Origin: Platanthera guangdongensis
Lineage: Eukaryota > Streptophyta > Magnoliopsida > Asparagales > Orchidaceae
Direction: 5' to 3'
NCBI GenBank assembly: GCA_039583875.1
Contig: CM077152.1
Span: 22,109,538 to 22,173,537 of the forward strand
Length of the DNA stretch: 64,000 nucleotides
Position 1 is the first letter of the stretch. Each line of letters begins with the position of its first letter. The translations under genes and the position numbers were made by a program. This document shows, piece by piece, positions 43,773 through 54,779 of the stretch. The notes under the pieces were generated by a model, which made no database searches, had not been told where the DNA came from, and was given only the letters and a program-made list of their open reading frames with translations.

Positions 43773-46051
43773 TGTGGAAACTCTTTCACAAGTTTCCCCC
43801 AAATGATATGAGGACAAATCAGAAGTTTTCAAAAATTGAGTCACAGTAGTACACAAGAAAAAAACACACCAGTTTATTTCTTTCAGTTATTACACATCAC
43901 ACGATAACCCATCTAAGAATAGTAATAGATACAATAATCGCATTCGCAGTTTGGATTTGTGATTCGATGTTTCTCCTGGCATTCCCCGATACTGATAAAG
44001 ATCTTCAACCATACCTTCGCCAGCTCTTCCGGCGGAATCCTCTGTGGTGCGCTGAGACTTGCTCCTGTTGCCTAAAAACATGTAAATCAACTGGCTTAGT
44101 CATACAAATAAGACTATGTGATACAATTATTTCATGAAACAGTTCTACATGCAGAAAAAAGGGGTATAGCAATATGCTTACAATACAATAAACAATTTCG
44201 ATATAAATATGTGTTTTCTTCCTGAAATACCACCCTTTTAATTACATATAATAGGAAATATTTAGGTATGCAACTTGAATTGGTCACACCCCCGAAGGGC
44301 GAAATTGTAGGCTCACCCCTACTGGTGAATCCATCAGTAGATGCCTCTACATCATAGGATTCAAAACTTTCGTATTTCCTTATGCCGGATTTTATGTTTT
44401 ATTATCTTTATTGAATGTAAAACAATAACATATAAGAGTTAAAATATTCCCCTCAGAAAATGTTTGTATCGCTATATGTTTTCCCCTCACCCACAGTTAT
44501 TTGATTTAGCGATTATTTTATTGAGTGTTAAACTCATATGCACAGGCAGTGTCCTTGAAAATAACCAAATAATATGAAAATACTTGAATAAACATATTTC
44601 TAGAAATAAAAGACTCGTCAACGTTTTACCTTTACCCTTATCTTTTGTTGTATTATGATCATGATTATCGCAGGACGCCATCCTTTTTTGTCTGAGTCGT
44701 GGAAACCACTGAAATAAGATGCATATAATTCGGGTTGCGTCTTGTTTTACTCATAGTATAATACGGAAGGATAATACGGACGTATAATTTGGAGAGTCAA
44801 AATCGAGAAACCGGGAAAAATAAGAAGAAAAGACGTTTAAATCACAAAATCAGCCCTCAACTAGTGTTGGACAGCCACGATATGACTTGAATGGGCCAAA
44901 CCAGCCCCCAAATGGACTTCCCGTCCTCTTAGCCGGCTGTCCAGCAACTAATCAGCACAACCAACAGCGAAAAGTAGCTCAAAATTCGTATTAATAGACC
45001 ACAAAACAGCCACTAAACAGTTATTGAAAACATCCCCAAAATCTGTGCGTAAACCAGTCATAAAACAGCACAAATCAGCCATATTGAGGAATAAGTATAG
45101 CAGTAATCTCAGCAATGACTTCTAAAACAGGAATTAGAAGAGGGGGAGAAGCATGCTTACAGCGGGAGAGGAAGGAAGAAGGATGTTACGCAACCGATCC
45201 TTGACGGATCGCCGGAGTGTAGCAAACTCCTTCCTAGAACTCCAAAGTAGCTCAGCTCAGTCCAGTCAAGGGCACCAGGAGGAAAGCAGCAGTGGCTAGA
45301 AAATGAGAGAGGGTAATAAGAGAGAAGAGGAAGCTTGAGAGCAGCAGCCAAGAGGAACAGCAACAGGGCGGCAGCAAGCAGTCTTGGGAGCAACAGGTAG
45401 GGGTAGAGCTGCAGCAAGATAGCAAAGTACGGCAGTTCGGGCAGCTAGGAAGCAATAGAGAAGAGGGAGAGCAGGTGGATGAGGAGAGACAAAAATTCCC
45501 CCAATATTTAAAGAGGAGTAGGGGCAGTGAAGAGGCAAGAAGAAGCCAAACTAGCTTTGTTAACTCAGCTAGGTGTCACCATATCCATTAAACCAACCGC
45601 CAAGTGTCCACATACAAGCCAAGTGTCAAACCTCAAATGTCAACATATCACCCAACACAAGCCAAATTTCAGCCAACAAACATATCTAGCATCCAGCCAG
45701 CACACACCTCAGCCAGCATTATCCATATCCAACATCCAACAAAACAGTCAGCCCACCATTAAGGGCAGCAAGCCCGGCCAGCCCATATAAGGATATAAGC
45801 CCACTAACATGTCAACCAACAAGCAGTCAGCCCACATAAACCAGAACATCAAATGAAATTAAGTGAAACGGAAAACATCTTATTGGCACTCCCACAAATA
45901 AAATCAACTGAATGCGTAAAAAAAGGAAAAATCTTAAAGAAAAATAAAATATCGTACTGTCTTTACTTTATCATCATCGGGGATTATAAAACAACTATTT
46001 ATATAAAATTAAACATTATAATATGCGATGCGCCATATTTGGTTCGTCATA
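43773..46051 (-). repeat. 5' LTR of element H
   Basis: 2,279 bp, partner of 39017-41264. It ends against the minisatellite of LTR J at 46052. Confidence 0.88.
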
Positions 46052-46056
46052 ACCTT

Positions 46057-46720
46057 CTCGGGGCTTTCAATCAACATTTCTACATACCTCTCTGAGAGGT
46101 CAACCTGCCCTGCCGGATAGTGGGAGTCCGGTCAGCAGAACCTTCTCGGGGCTTTCAATTAATATTTCAACTTGTCTCTCCGAGAGGTCAACCTGTCCTG
46201 CCGGCTTGTGGGAGCCTGATAATCAGAACCTTCTCCGGGATTTCAATCTGATAGGCATACTAACTAGGATCCACCGATACTGGTACGGGTACCAGATACG
46301 ATACGTACCTGGTACGACAAATTTTAAAAAACAAGGATACGGGTACGTCATGATACGTTATAACAAATATAATATATATTTATATATCACAAGTGCAATA
46401 AATAACTCTCAAAACATCGAAATATCAAACATAAATCATAACTTGAAGTACAAGTTCACAAATCAATTCAACATAACATAAAGTTTTCAAACATTAAGCA
46501 TTCAAAAATATTACAAAATTTAACATCTTATATGTTTAACCAAAAGAGATAAAATTAAACTCAAGTCTACTTATCAGTCTTTTTTTCTTTTTCCCTCTCC
46601 AAGAGGTCAACTTGCTCTGTCGGCTAGTGAGAGGGTCAACGGAACCTTCCAGTGGATTTCAATCAATATTTCCACTTACCTCTCTGAGAGGTCAATGCAC
46701 TCCAAAATCCCAATAAAAAA
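46057..46720 (-). mobile_element. gypsy-type LTR J, right part, with a ~350-bp insert
   Basis: The minisatellite resumes directly after the TSD of H (ACCTTCTCGGGGCTTTCAAT). At about 46245-46597 it is interrupted by AT-rich sequence with GATACGGGTACG / CGTACCTGG words, which looks like a further small insertion without recognised ends. The array then continues to about 46700. Confidence 0.6.
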
Positions 46721-46740
46721 GAATCTATGCTAGCACTTTA

Positions 46741-46967
46741 GGGATACAAGTAAATATTTATTTTAAAACTTGATAATAAAAATTTTAGGGATTGACATCT
46801 ACTTGGAGGGTGGATATGAATTTCAATGCAATTCAGTGTTGTAGAATTTAGGGATACAAGTAAATATTTATTTTAAAATTTTATAATTAAAAATTTAGGG
46901 ATTGACATCCAATTGGACGGTGGATTTGAATTTCAATGCAATTCAGTGTGGTAGAATCTATACTAGA
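46741..46967. repeat. tandem duplication, two ~113-bp units
   Basis: Units (about 46741-46853 and 46854-46967) share GGATACAAGTAAATATTTATT, GGGATTGACATC and GAATTTCAATGCAATTCAG. About 90% identical by eye. No coding content. Confidence 0.85.
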
Positions 46968-47055
46968 CATCCTTTTGCGTTTCTTCTTTCAATATGAATT
47001 TTAATGTACGTAATAAAAGCTAAAATATTTACTCTAAATTTTGACATTAAACTTA

Positions 47056-47215
47056 GGCTCCCTGTCATGGCAGGGCGCCGGCGAGGGTGATCATAAACTC
47101 GGTGGTTATGAACTACCGTTTGTGAACTCCCAAATTCATTTAAGGAATTTCATCCATTTTTTTTGTTTAAAATTATTTTTTTTTTGACGAAGTTTATGAC
47201 CGTTGTCATGTCAAA
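47056..47215 (+). repeat. dispersed repeat DR1, copy 3
   Basis: Contains GGTTATGAACTACCGTTTGTG, then TTTAAGGAATTTCATCC and ends GTCATGTCAAACATGC. It abuts the truncated end of element I2. Confidence 0.7.
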
Positions 47216-47216
47216 C

Positions 47217-48594
47217 ATGCATTCTATGGCGGCGGTGAATAGCTCCCGGCCGGTGAGGTCTCGCTCGACCCCATCTCCCATCCTCTCCTTCCCTGGCCTT
47301 CTTCCTAGTGCACTTCCTTCTCCCCCCGTTGGGGTCATCTCGCCTGGACACCTGGGAGTCGGCTCGTCGAGAGGGGAGCTAACTCATGGGGGGTCGGGGT
47401 GGAGCTGCCACCCTGAGGAGCAATGCTTCGCAGTATCTCCATGATACCTTGGATGTAGGCCATGAACTCCTGCCTCCCAACAAAGGGTCCTGGGCTGGGG
47501 AGCTCGCCGAGATCATCATCATCTCCTTGACCTCCCGTCATGAAACTCTCTCGAGATCTTCTGTGCTGGTCACTCCTCCACGCTCACCGCACCAAAATGT
47601 TGAAACCAAAAACTTGGTCTCTGTGGAGTTCGGGGTTCCTGGAAAGGGGTGACCTCACACCTACTACACTCAAGAGAACGTCACGGACCAAAGGATCAAG
47701 AAGCTAGGAACAGACCCTCGGCTCTAGCGCGGAGGTCCCACCTCACACCCGGAAGGATACCAGAGCACTTCCCCTCCCGGGCCTCCCTAGCCAATGCTCG
47801 AGCTAGGGTGCCTTGGAGGAGCTCTCTCTACTCTACCAAGAAGAAGCTAAGGGAGGAGGAAACAAGCCAAAGTCCTCCCCAAAGGCACCCAAGGGGGTCT
47901 ATTTATAGTTTTCCAAATCTCATGGGTCAAAATGACCGAAATACCCTTACGCCAAATACACCTTGGGCCAATAGGAAACGCCCACACCGGGGGGGGGGGG
48001 GGGGGGGGGGGGGGCAGAGGGGTAAAAACACCCCCAGGGGCACAACGGTAAAAGCACGCCGCCAACACCCCGCCCCCAACACCCGAGGCGGTTCCAGGCC
48101 GCCGGGCAGGCCGCTTAAACGAGACCAGGCCGCCGCCGTCTCGCCCGCGAGTAGGCCGCCCTGGCGAGAGCCAGGCTGCAGCCGTCTCGCCCGCGAGCAG
48201 GCCTCCCGGGCGAGATCGGCCCCCGGCCGTCTCGCCCGCGAGCAGGCCGCCCGGGCGAGAGTTAGGCTGCGGCCGTCTCGCCCGCGAGCAAGACGCCCGA
48301 GCAAGACCGGCGCCCGGCCGTCTCGCCCGCGAGCAGGCCGCCCGGGCGAGACCGGCCCCCGACCGTCTCGCCTACCCCTACCTCGGACTCAACAGGCTGG
48401 GGCGGGTGCTAGCCAACTTGCCGCACTCGCCCCCCAATAAAGGAGCCATTGGGGGAGGCCAATTTTTCCTCCCTCTAATAGTATATTTCCAAGCTAGAGC
48501 CAAAATTGGTCACCGCGAGTGCAAAATCTCCAAAAAGCTTAAAAACGTGTTTGCCTTGTTTGGGGCCCACTCTTCGCGAATACGGGGTTGTACA
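47217..48594 (-). mobile_element. truncated gypsy element I2: 5' LTR plus leader/gag start
   Basis: LTR 47598-48594 (997 bp) is homologous to solo LTR I1, with the same TGTTGAAACC and CGGGGTTGTACA ends. Minus-strand TATA near 47900-47909, a G-run (47988-48013) and a GC-rich array of CGTCTCGCCCGCGAGCAGG units (48110-48370). Inside it (lower coordinates) follow a PBS-like TTGGTGCGG and a gag-leader frame from 47541. The element is cut off at about 47217. Confidence 0.78.
47335..47541 (-). pseudogene. gypsy gag N-terminal fragment (I2)
   Basis: MTGGQGDDDDLGELPSPGPF, then VGRQEFMAYIQGIMEILRS and a Ser/Pro-rich end, 68 codons to a stop. Its position directly after the LTR identifies it as the start of gag. 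Nothing of the capsid core follows before the truncation. Confidence 0.6.
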
Positions 48595-48989
48595 TACATG
48601 GTTTTAATGATTTGTCATTTGCACAAGTGGCATGTGCGGATAAAGGATATTACCCAGAAGGAGCACACTTGCTCAGGTTTCGAGTATGGAGTTTCTGTGA
48701 AGGGTAATCTTCCGTTATGAGACTATGCATTTCGCTTTCCGTAATAAGGTGCACCCGTTAGTGGTGCCTTCCGTCGAGAAATTGCTTCCCCTTATCTTGA
48801 TAGGTATTGTTATTCGCTTAACATCATTGTCAGTATGCGACATGGGGAACTGAAGGGAGATGATGGAGATGGGAGTGACTCTGTTGCTCATTCAGTGTCG
48901 TATGTTGGCGGCGGTGTGCGGTAGGATCCCCCTATCTGTACCGATTTTCGTGAACCGAGAGGAGAGGGGGGTCATACAGGGTTTTGGCC
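48595..48989. other. unassigned segment
   Basis: No conserved protein or repeat recognised between I2 and the LTR fragment. It may be the U3 part of the same SIRE-like LTR. Confidence 0.4.
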
Positions 48990-49315
48990 TGAGTTGTAAG
49001 TCTTGGAGGAGACTGAGAAATCCTGTGGGATCTGAGATGTAAGCTCTTTGAGATGAGTTTTGGAGAACTGTCTTGTCTAACTAAAAGTTAGAAATGTAGG
49101 AGGAGAGTGAACGTACCCATAATCTGAGGGACCACTATATATTTTGTGTGTGTTTTTTTTGTGTTGTTTCTTTATTGCAGGTTCTTGAAAGCAGATAACT
49201 ACTAACACATTAAACACTTAAAGAAGAAAATAAAAGAAAGTCACAAGAAACCAAGAAATTTATTCCCCCTTCTAGGTTGCTAGCTACCTTGGCAACAAAG
49301 ACTTTCAATCTTCTT
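48990..49315 (+). mobile_element. SIRE-like copia LTR fragment (R-U5)
   Basis: The block GGAGAGTGAACGTACCCATA, GGGACCACTATATATTTTGTG and TTATTCCCCCTTCTAGG parallels the LTR of element L (GTGGATGTACCCAAACC, GGGAACCACTATAAAACTGTG, CCCTCTAGG) in the same order. No coding region is attached. Confidence 0.6.
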
Positions 49316-50019
49316 TACTTTACACTTAATATTTGCATATTTAGATAGTCCCCTTTATTACATTCTAAGACTACATGAGATTAAAGCCGGTCAATAAGTT
49401 CTTAAAGAAAATAACATGTTAAATAGTATGTGTTAGTACTTCATAAATATTTATTCTTTTTTTTCAATTTTTTACCTTGAAATGTATACAATATTTTTTT
49501 TTAAACAAAAAATATATTAGAAATCAAAGACATACCTAGCAGGATGCAAGAACAAAGCAGCAGTCAATGAGGACGAGGGGTTATGATTTCATGCAGGGAC
49601 ATATACAGAGTGGGGCCCGAGTGACACTGGCCTCCCATTATTTTTCAAAATGGTTAGTGTATTTGGATTTCTCTTGTCGAGATAATGAATTTTGACTGCT
49701 TATACGTCAAAAACGGTGGTAATAATGAATTTTGACTGATAAGATGAAAACGTTTAAAAAATATTTTTGAAGAAAGTTAATGTCGAACCCCTACGTTGAA
49801 ATTTTTAGAACCGAGTAACACATTAAAAAAAAAATTTATACATCCCCTATTATCAATTTGTGCATCTAATTTTTAATTTAATTTTTAATTTTTAATTTTC
49901 CGGATCCGCTTTCATGGCCAAACACTTATCCACATACTTTATCTCGGCTCCTCTTAAAAGTGGAGAGCTCTTTCGACGAACAGAAAGCAACTGCAATAAT
50001 ACTTGTCGTGGTGATCATC
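49316..50019 (+). other. MYB 5' flank
   Basis: AT-rich upstream region of the MYB gene. TTTAATTTTTAATTTAATTTTT near 49870 precludes a confident single TATA call. A short frame at 49914-50019 is probably 5' UTR. Confidence 0.45.
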
Positions 50020-50733
50020 ATGGGGAGATCTCCCTGCTGCGACAAAGCTCATACCAACAGGGGCGCCTGGACCAAGGCGGAGGACCAGACCCTCGTCGCC
50101 TACATCACCGCCCACGGCGAGGGCTGCTGGCGGTCACTCCCCTCGGCGGCGGGCCTACTCCGGTGCGGCAAAAGCTGCCGCCTTCGGTGGATCAACTACC
50201 TCCGTCCCGACCTCAAGCGCGGAAATTTCACCGACGAGGAGGACGAGCTCATCATCAAGCTGCACGGTCTCGTCGGAAACAAGTGAGTTTTTTTTTTCTT
50301 CTTGCCGGTTTTGATTGACGGGCGGTGGTCGGCGGCTGATGATTCTGCGTGTTTGCGCAGATGGTCCTTGATAGCGGGGAGGCTGCAGGGGAGGACGGAT
50401 AACGAGATTAAGAATTACTGGAACACGCACATCCGTCGGAAATTGGGGGTAATGGGAATAGAAGCGGGAGAGAGACGCCCTCTCCGGGGGCGGAGATCGG
50501 AGACGGCGGGGACAGGGGAGGCCGGATATGGGGGTTTTGCGACGGAGGAGGAGATCAATAAGAGCGGCGGAGGAGGAGGAGGAGGAGGAGGAAGTAAAAC
50601 CATGGGGGAGGAGTCGTATTCGTGGAGGACGATGGAGGAGGAGAAGGCTTGGCGGTGTCCTGATTTGAATCTGGAGATTTGCATAAACCCTCCGTTGAAG
50701 CAGGATTCGGAAGAGATGGGAGTTTGCTTTTAG
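50020..50733 (+). CDS. R2R3-MYB transcription factor, subgroup 4-like repressor (211 aa)
   Basis: Exons 50020-50282 and 50361-50733 (GTGAGT donor, TTGCGCAG acceptor; phase keeps K88-W89). R2 has W17, W37 and W57 ([17 protein letters not shown] start); R3 has F70, W89 and W108, ending [14 protein letters not shown]. The R3 helix fits the bHLH-interaction pattern [D/E]Lx2[R/K]x3Lx6Lx3R (EL-II-K-LHG-L...L-IAG-R). After R3 the subgroup-4 GIDP motif is degenerate ([10 protein letters not shown]). There is a nine-glycine run from a GGA repeat (50566-50592) and, near the C terminus, PDLNLEI at about residues 188-194, an EAR-type repression motif. Subgroup 4 proteins repress phenylpropanoid genes; that role here is inferred. 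Short for the subgroup (usually 230-300 aa). No defect seen. Confidence 0.93.
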
Positions 50734-50796
50734 AAGATGATCGCCGGCCGGCCGGCCGGCTGGCCGCTCTGTTTTTATTTTATTTTATTTTATTTT

Positions 50797-51214
50797 AGGT
50801 GATTGTTAACCGCAACCCGTAATTGGCTAGTCGCACCCCAAAATTTTCTAAATTTTCGCACTTTTTCAAAATACGCTTTGTACATGCAATTTCAGAAAAA
50901 GTGTTCAACACGAAAGTTGTAGATATCGAAGAGATCTACAACTTTTGTGGTGAACATTTTTCCTGAAATTGCATGTACAAGGCGTATTTCGAAAAAGCGC
51001 AAAACCGGGACATATTTCTAAAGTACTCCCTGTACATGCATTTTTAGGAAAAATGATCACCACGAAAGTTGTAGATCTCGTTGATATCTACAACTTTCGT
51101 GTTGAACACTTTTCCTGATATTGCATGTACAAGGCGTATTTCGAAAAGGCGCGAAAAATTAGAAGATTTTGGGGTGCGACAAGTAAAATAGCGGGTTGCG
51201 GTTAACAATCACCT
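50797..51214. mobile_element. 418-bp foldback MITE, 23-bp perfect TIR
   Basis: TIR AGGTGATTGTTAACCGCAAC plus CCG at 50797-50819; exact complement at 51192-51214. The interior consists of alternating sense and antisense copies of ACGAAAGTTGTAGAT flanked by TTGCATGTACAAGGCGTATTT, so the whole element can fold. It lies 64 bp after the MYB stop codon, so it probably falls in or next to the 3' UTR. Confidence 0.88.
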
Positions 51215-52663
51215 TATTTTTTTTTATTGATTTGGTGGAGTTTGTTCTCTCTCTTGCTCTCCATAGCAGGTCGGACCGGGTTGGGTTCGGACGTCTGTAA
51301 CGGTTCGATTTGGTTCGGTTTGTAAGCAAAATCGTAAATCGAATCACCCCTATGTGATCTCAAAAAAACTGCCCAAACATAAATTTGATTTTGATGGTTT
51401 AAATAATGTGATAAAACCAAAATATTTAGAGATTTATGTAACTTTTTCATTGCATGTCACCCTTTGCTGTATTTTGAATCTTTTTGCTGTCAATAAAAAT
51501 GCATATATCAAAAGGAAATAAAGGATCTACATAATATTGAGCTTATATGAAACTTAAACCCGATAAATGTTTCAGAAAATCCTATGCATTTGGCTTCTTT
51601 ATGTTGAGCAAATAAAGTCCAAACTAAATAATAGTATGAGAGATGGAGAGATATCTTTTGAGGTGTCGTGCTGAAGAAGAAAATCAGAGCAAACAACCAG
51701 AGCAGAAAAGCTACAAAATATCGAAGGTAGAGCACCTGTTAGTAATTACCAAATTATTGGAAATGAAATGTAAATCAATTGTTGAACTGGTGGACATTGG
51801 AGATGTTGGGTAGATACTTGTGTATGTGCAGGAGACAAAAACGGGAACAAAGTCCCGGTTCTGATGATGCAGAGGACTGACGCGGAGAGGCAGAGGAATG
51901 GAGATGATGAAATGTGAACTTGCGATGGAGGGAAGGACGGGCTTCGCCCACATAGGGGTTTACTTGTTTAGTTTCTTGCGGCAAGAGGAGAGTGGCGAGT
52001 CGCCAGTGGAGCTTCACGCGCAGGCGCACATAGGAGGTTTGGCGATGGGGCTTCAGGCACAGTAGAGTCGGGTTGCGATACGCGAAGTCTCGCTGGTCGG
52101 GAGAGCGCAAAGTCTCGCTGGTCGGGAAGAGGCGAAGAGCGCGAAGTCTCGACTGGAGGAGCTAGGGTTCGGGGCTCGGGAGAGAAAGATTTTAGTGGGT
52201 GACCCGTGAGCGGGTTCCGGGTTTAAGACTTTAAGTATTCAACTCAATAACTATGTGCTTAATTAGAGATTTAATGTAAATATATTATTAAGTGTGCGCT
52301 TAATTGATTTAATGAAATTTAAGTAATAGATTAAATGTTTTTATACACAGCGGTTCGGTTCGACACGATTCAGTTTGCCACGCAAAATTATAAATCGAGC
52401 CGAACCGTATGATTTTTTTAAAATCAAAACCGTAATCGAACCGCGACCTACTGAAACCGAACTAAACTGTATGGTGATTTGATTCCGTTCGATTTTGTAG
52501 TTTGGTTGGTTTTGATTTACAGACTTATGCACCATGCATTAGTGTGCTTTGCAGTCCCATAGGGAAGAAGATTATTTAACTAACTGATTGATTCTGTCTT
52601 TCCCCAATCATTTTCTCTCAAGTGTAATAATATTTTTGCACTTTGGACTGACTGGTCACTGGA
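51215..52663. other. intergenic with GGTTCG-rich repeats
   Basis: Two direct blocks, 51285-51350 and 52350-52420, share CGGTTCGRTTYGGTTCGG and AAATCGTAAATCGA / AAATTATAAATCGA words, possibly the ends of one old element. At 52079-52150 there are three short CGAAGTCTCGCTGGTCGGG repeats. No gene recognised. Confidence 0.45.
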
Positions 52664-52939
52664 GCTGGATCCGGATCTTTTGGAGTTTCTGCGGGAACTT
52701 CAGGGGGTGCAGTTTCTCTTTTGCGAATTAATGTTTTTCGGACTGTATTTTTTCGGAGCTCAAATCGGTGGTATAAACGACTTCAAATCAAAAAATGTTC
52801 AACATAAAAGTTATTCGTCTTGGGGATATCTACAACTTTCATGATAATCATTTTTTCTAATTCCGCTCCATTAATTCGCAAAAGAAAAACTTCATCCCCT
52901 AAAATTCTCGTAGAAACTCCAAGTGATCCGGATCCGAGC
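52664..52939. mobile_element. 276-bp foldback MITE
   Basis: Long imperfect TIRs: left GCTGGATCCGGATC...TGGAGTTTCT...TCTTTTGCGAATTAATG; the complement of the right arm is GCTCGGATCCGGATC...TGGAGTTTCT...CTTTTGCGAATTAATGG. The centre carries GATATCTACAACTTTCATG, the same core as the MITE at 50797-51214. Confidence 0.8.
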
Positions 52940-53988
52940 GAAAAAAAAGGTTATAGGGAGATCGGAGGGAGCCAAAATGGCTGCAAAGGTGGAAATGAAT
53001 AATATTATCTCAAAACCCACCGTATAATCTCCGGTTGTACTTATCCTCTCCTTATTTTTTCTTTTATTAATATATTTTCTGCAAATTTATTTTAGTTATG
53101 TGTAAATTATGATAATGTGCAAATTGAAAAATTTTAGGTATATTTATTTAAAATTGATTTGCACTTAATAAAATTGATTTGTACTTATTTAAAATTAGTT
53201 TGCACTTAACACCACTCTTTGTTTAAGGGCAAAAGTTTGAGGGGATGATTAGGATTCCCTTCATTTCACGTGAAATGGTAAGGATAGTTTGGTCAAGTGT
53301 AAAAAACACTTTAGTAGCTTATTTAATATTATCGGTTAGATCAAGCAGAAAAAGATAATATTCATTTCATTTGTAATGAAGAGGATCCTAATTTGCCCAG
53401 GGCATGAGGCTCTGTTTGTCATGGTGTTTTTGCTTCGGTGAATTTGGATAAAGACATTATCCTCATAAAATGTATGTTTGGCAAGACAAGTGTCATGAGT
53501 TATGACCTCCAACTAGTGGCGGAAATTTTTTTGATCCGCTCAGTGGACCTAGAGGAAGGTTCGTTGGGGCACCAAAAAATTGATCTCAACTCAACTAAAT
53601 AGTATATTTCACCAATATAAATTATAAAATGTCAATTAAGACTTTTTATCGTCATTTTAAGATCTTGTTTTCCTACAAAAAAAAATTATTTTTTAAAAAG
53701 ATTTGACTGGATGTCGTGTCGCGCTTTTTAAAATCCAACCAGATATTAATTTTTGAATTTTTTTAAATCCCGAATTTCGCTGGCTCTTTAATCAGTGATC
53801 GCACGGTCAGATTTTAAGCGGGCCTAGGGGAAGGTCCGATGGTGGACCTAACATTTTTTTTAGTGGCAGACTCCGGATTTTTCATCTGACAAGCATCAAG
53901 TAAGGAATTTAATTTTTTGATAAAATTTTTATTTCAAAATTATTAAAACTAATATTTCATATTGTGCATGAAATGCAATCAAAACAAC
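52940..53988. other. intergenic, nothing recognised
   Basis: AT-rich. TTTGCACTTA/AAAATTGATTTG repeats near 53140-53205. No coding sequence. Confidence 0.5.
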
Positions 53989-53991
53989 TAA

Positions 53992-54121
53992 GGCTCCGTT
54001 TGGGGGGACTTATTTTCACCGGTCAAGCGGTCATGACCGCATGAACCGAGACTTATTTAAGTCTCGGTTCATGCGGTCATGACCGCTTGACCGGTGAAAA
54101 TAAGTCCCCCCTAACGGAGTC
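53992..54121. mobile_element. 130-bp near-perfect hairpin MITE, TAA TSD
   Basis: Two 65-bp arms with about three mismatches: GGCTCCGTTTGGGGGGACTT...CACCGGTCAAGCGGTCATGA. TAA at 53989-53991 and 54122-54124. Tourist/PIF-Harbinger-like; related 77-bp copy at 33197-33273. Confidence 0.9.
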
Positions 54122-54124
54122 TAA

Positions 54125-54779
54125 ATATGAAACAATGGATCACAAAAGATTTATGTCTAAAAATTAGGAAGAGTGAAAGGCTTAAATTGTTAGAGCCCTT
54201 TTTGCTGGCTATTTAGAAATCCACCGAGTTAGTGAGTTATAGTCGCACAAAAATAATTGAACAAATTAAATATTCACTATGTTAACTCTTTCAGCAGCAT
54301 ATTCCCTCATTCTAACACAAAATATTCACAACTGGCAGAAGAAAAGCTTAAGCAAACGAGAGCAGAGCAAGTAATGAAGTACTATAGGCTAATATTTACC
54401 TCAGAAATCACATAGGGGATTGCGGATCTGTTGATTTGTGGGTTGTTGAAGCCTGAAGGCTTGAAGCTATCGGCAAACTAACTTAGGGCAGGCCGCTGTA
54501 GGTGATGCCGTCTTCTTTCTCGTTGAAGACTCGAAGTGAAGTCGCAACCTTGTAGATGCAAGAAGCCAGCTAGCCAGGAGAGGAAAAGTGTTTGAAACAA
54601 CATCTTTCACGTCGCCGTGGAGTCGCGAGTGAATTAGGGCATGCTGGCCACGCTCTCTATGCCTAGCGGCCGGGAGGCTATTTTGTGAAAAAATTGACCT
54701 CGTGGCAGGGTCTGTAGCACTTCGCGAAAATTTCAACCTGGGCACGTGCCCGGGTGTGCTTGTACATGGTTCCGCCTCT
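54125..54779. other. intergenic, no supported gene
   Basis: A 92-codon minus-strand frame (54745-54467) has no recognisable motif and is not called as a gene. No other feature. Confidence 0.45.

Larger units (their letters stand above)
39017..46051 (-). mobile_element. gag-only long-LTR gypsy element H (TR-GAG/LARD-like)
   Basis: LTRs 39017-41264 (2,248 bp, 3' LTR) and 43773-46051 (2,279 bp, 5' LTR) are near-identical by eye. PBS TGGTATCAGAGCCA (43770-43757) lies inside the right LTR, so the element is on the minus strand. TSD ACCTT (39012-39016; 46052-46056). The 2.5-kb interior, minus a 1,067-bp solo LTR, encodes only gag; there is no protease, RT, RNase H or integrase. A polypurine tract (AAGGAGGGA) lies at about 41278-41270. 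It must have been mobilised by an autonomous partner. Confidence 0.85.

Noticed and set aside
47649..48440. 263-codon open frame
   Set aside because: Lies in the LTR of I2 across a poly-G run and the GC-rich array; compositional, no motif.
54467..54745. 92-codon ORF on the minus strand
   Set aside because: No recognised domain; short, and its neighbourhood is repeat DNA.
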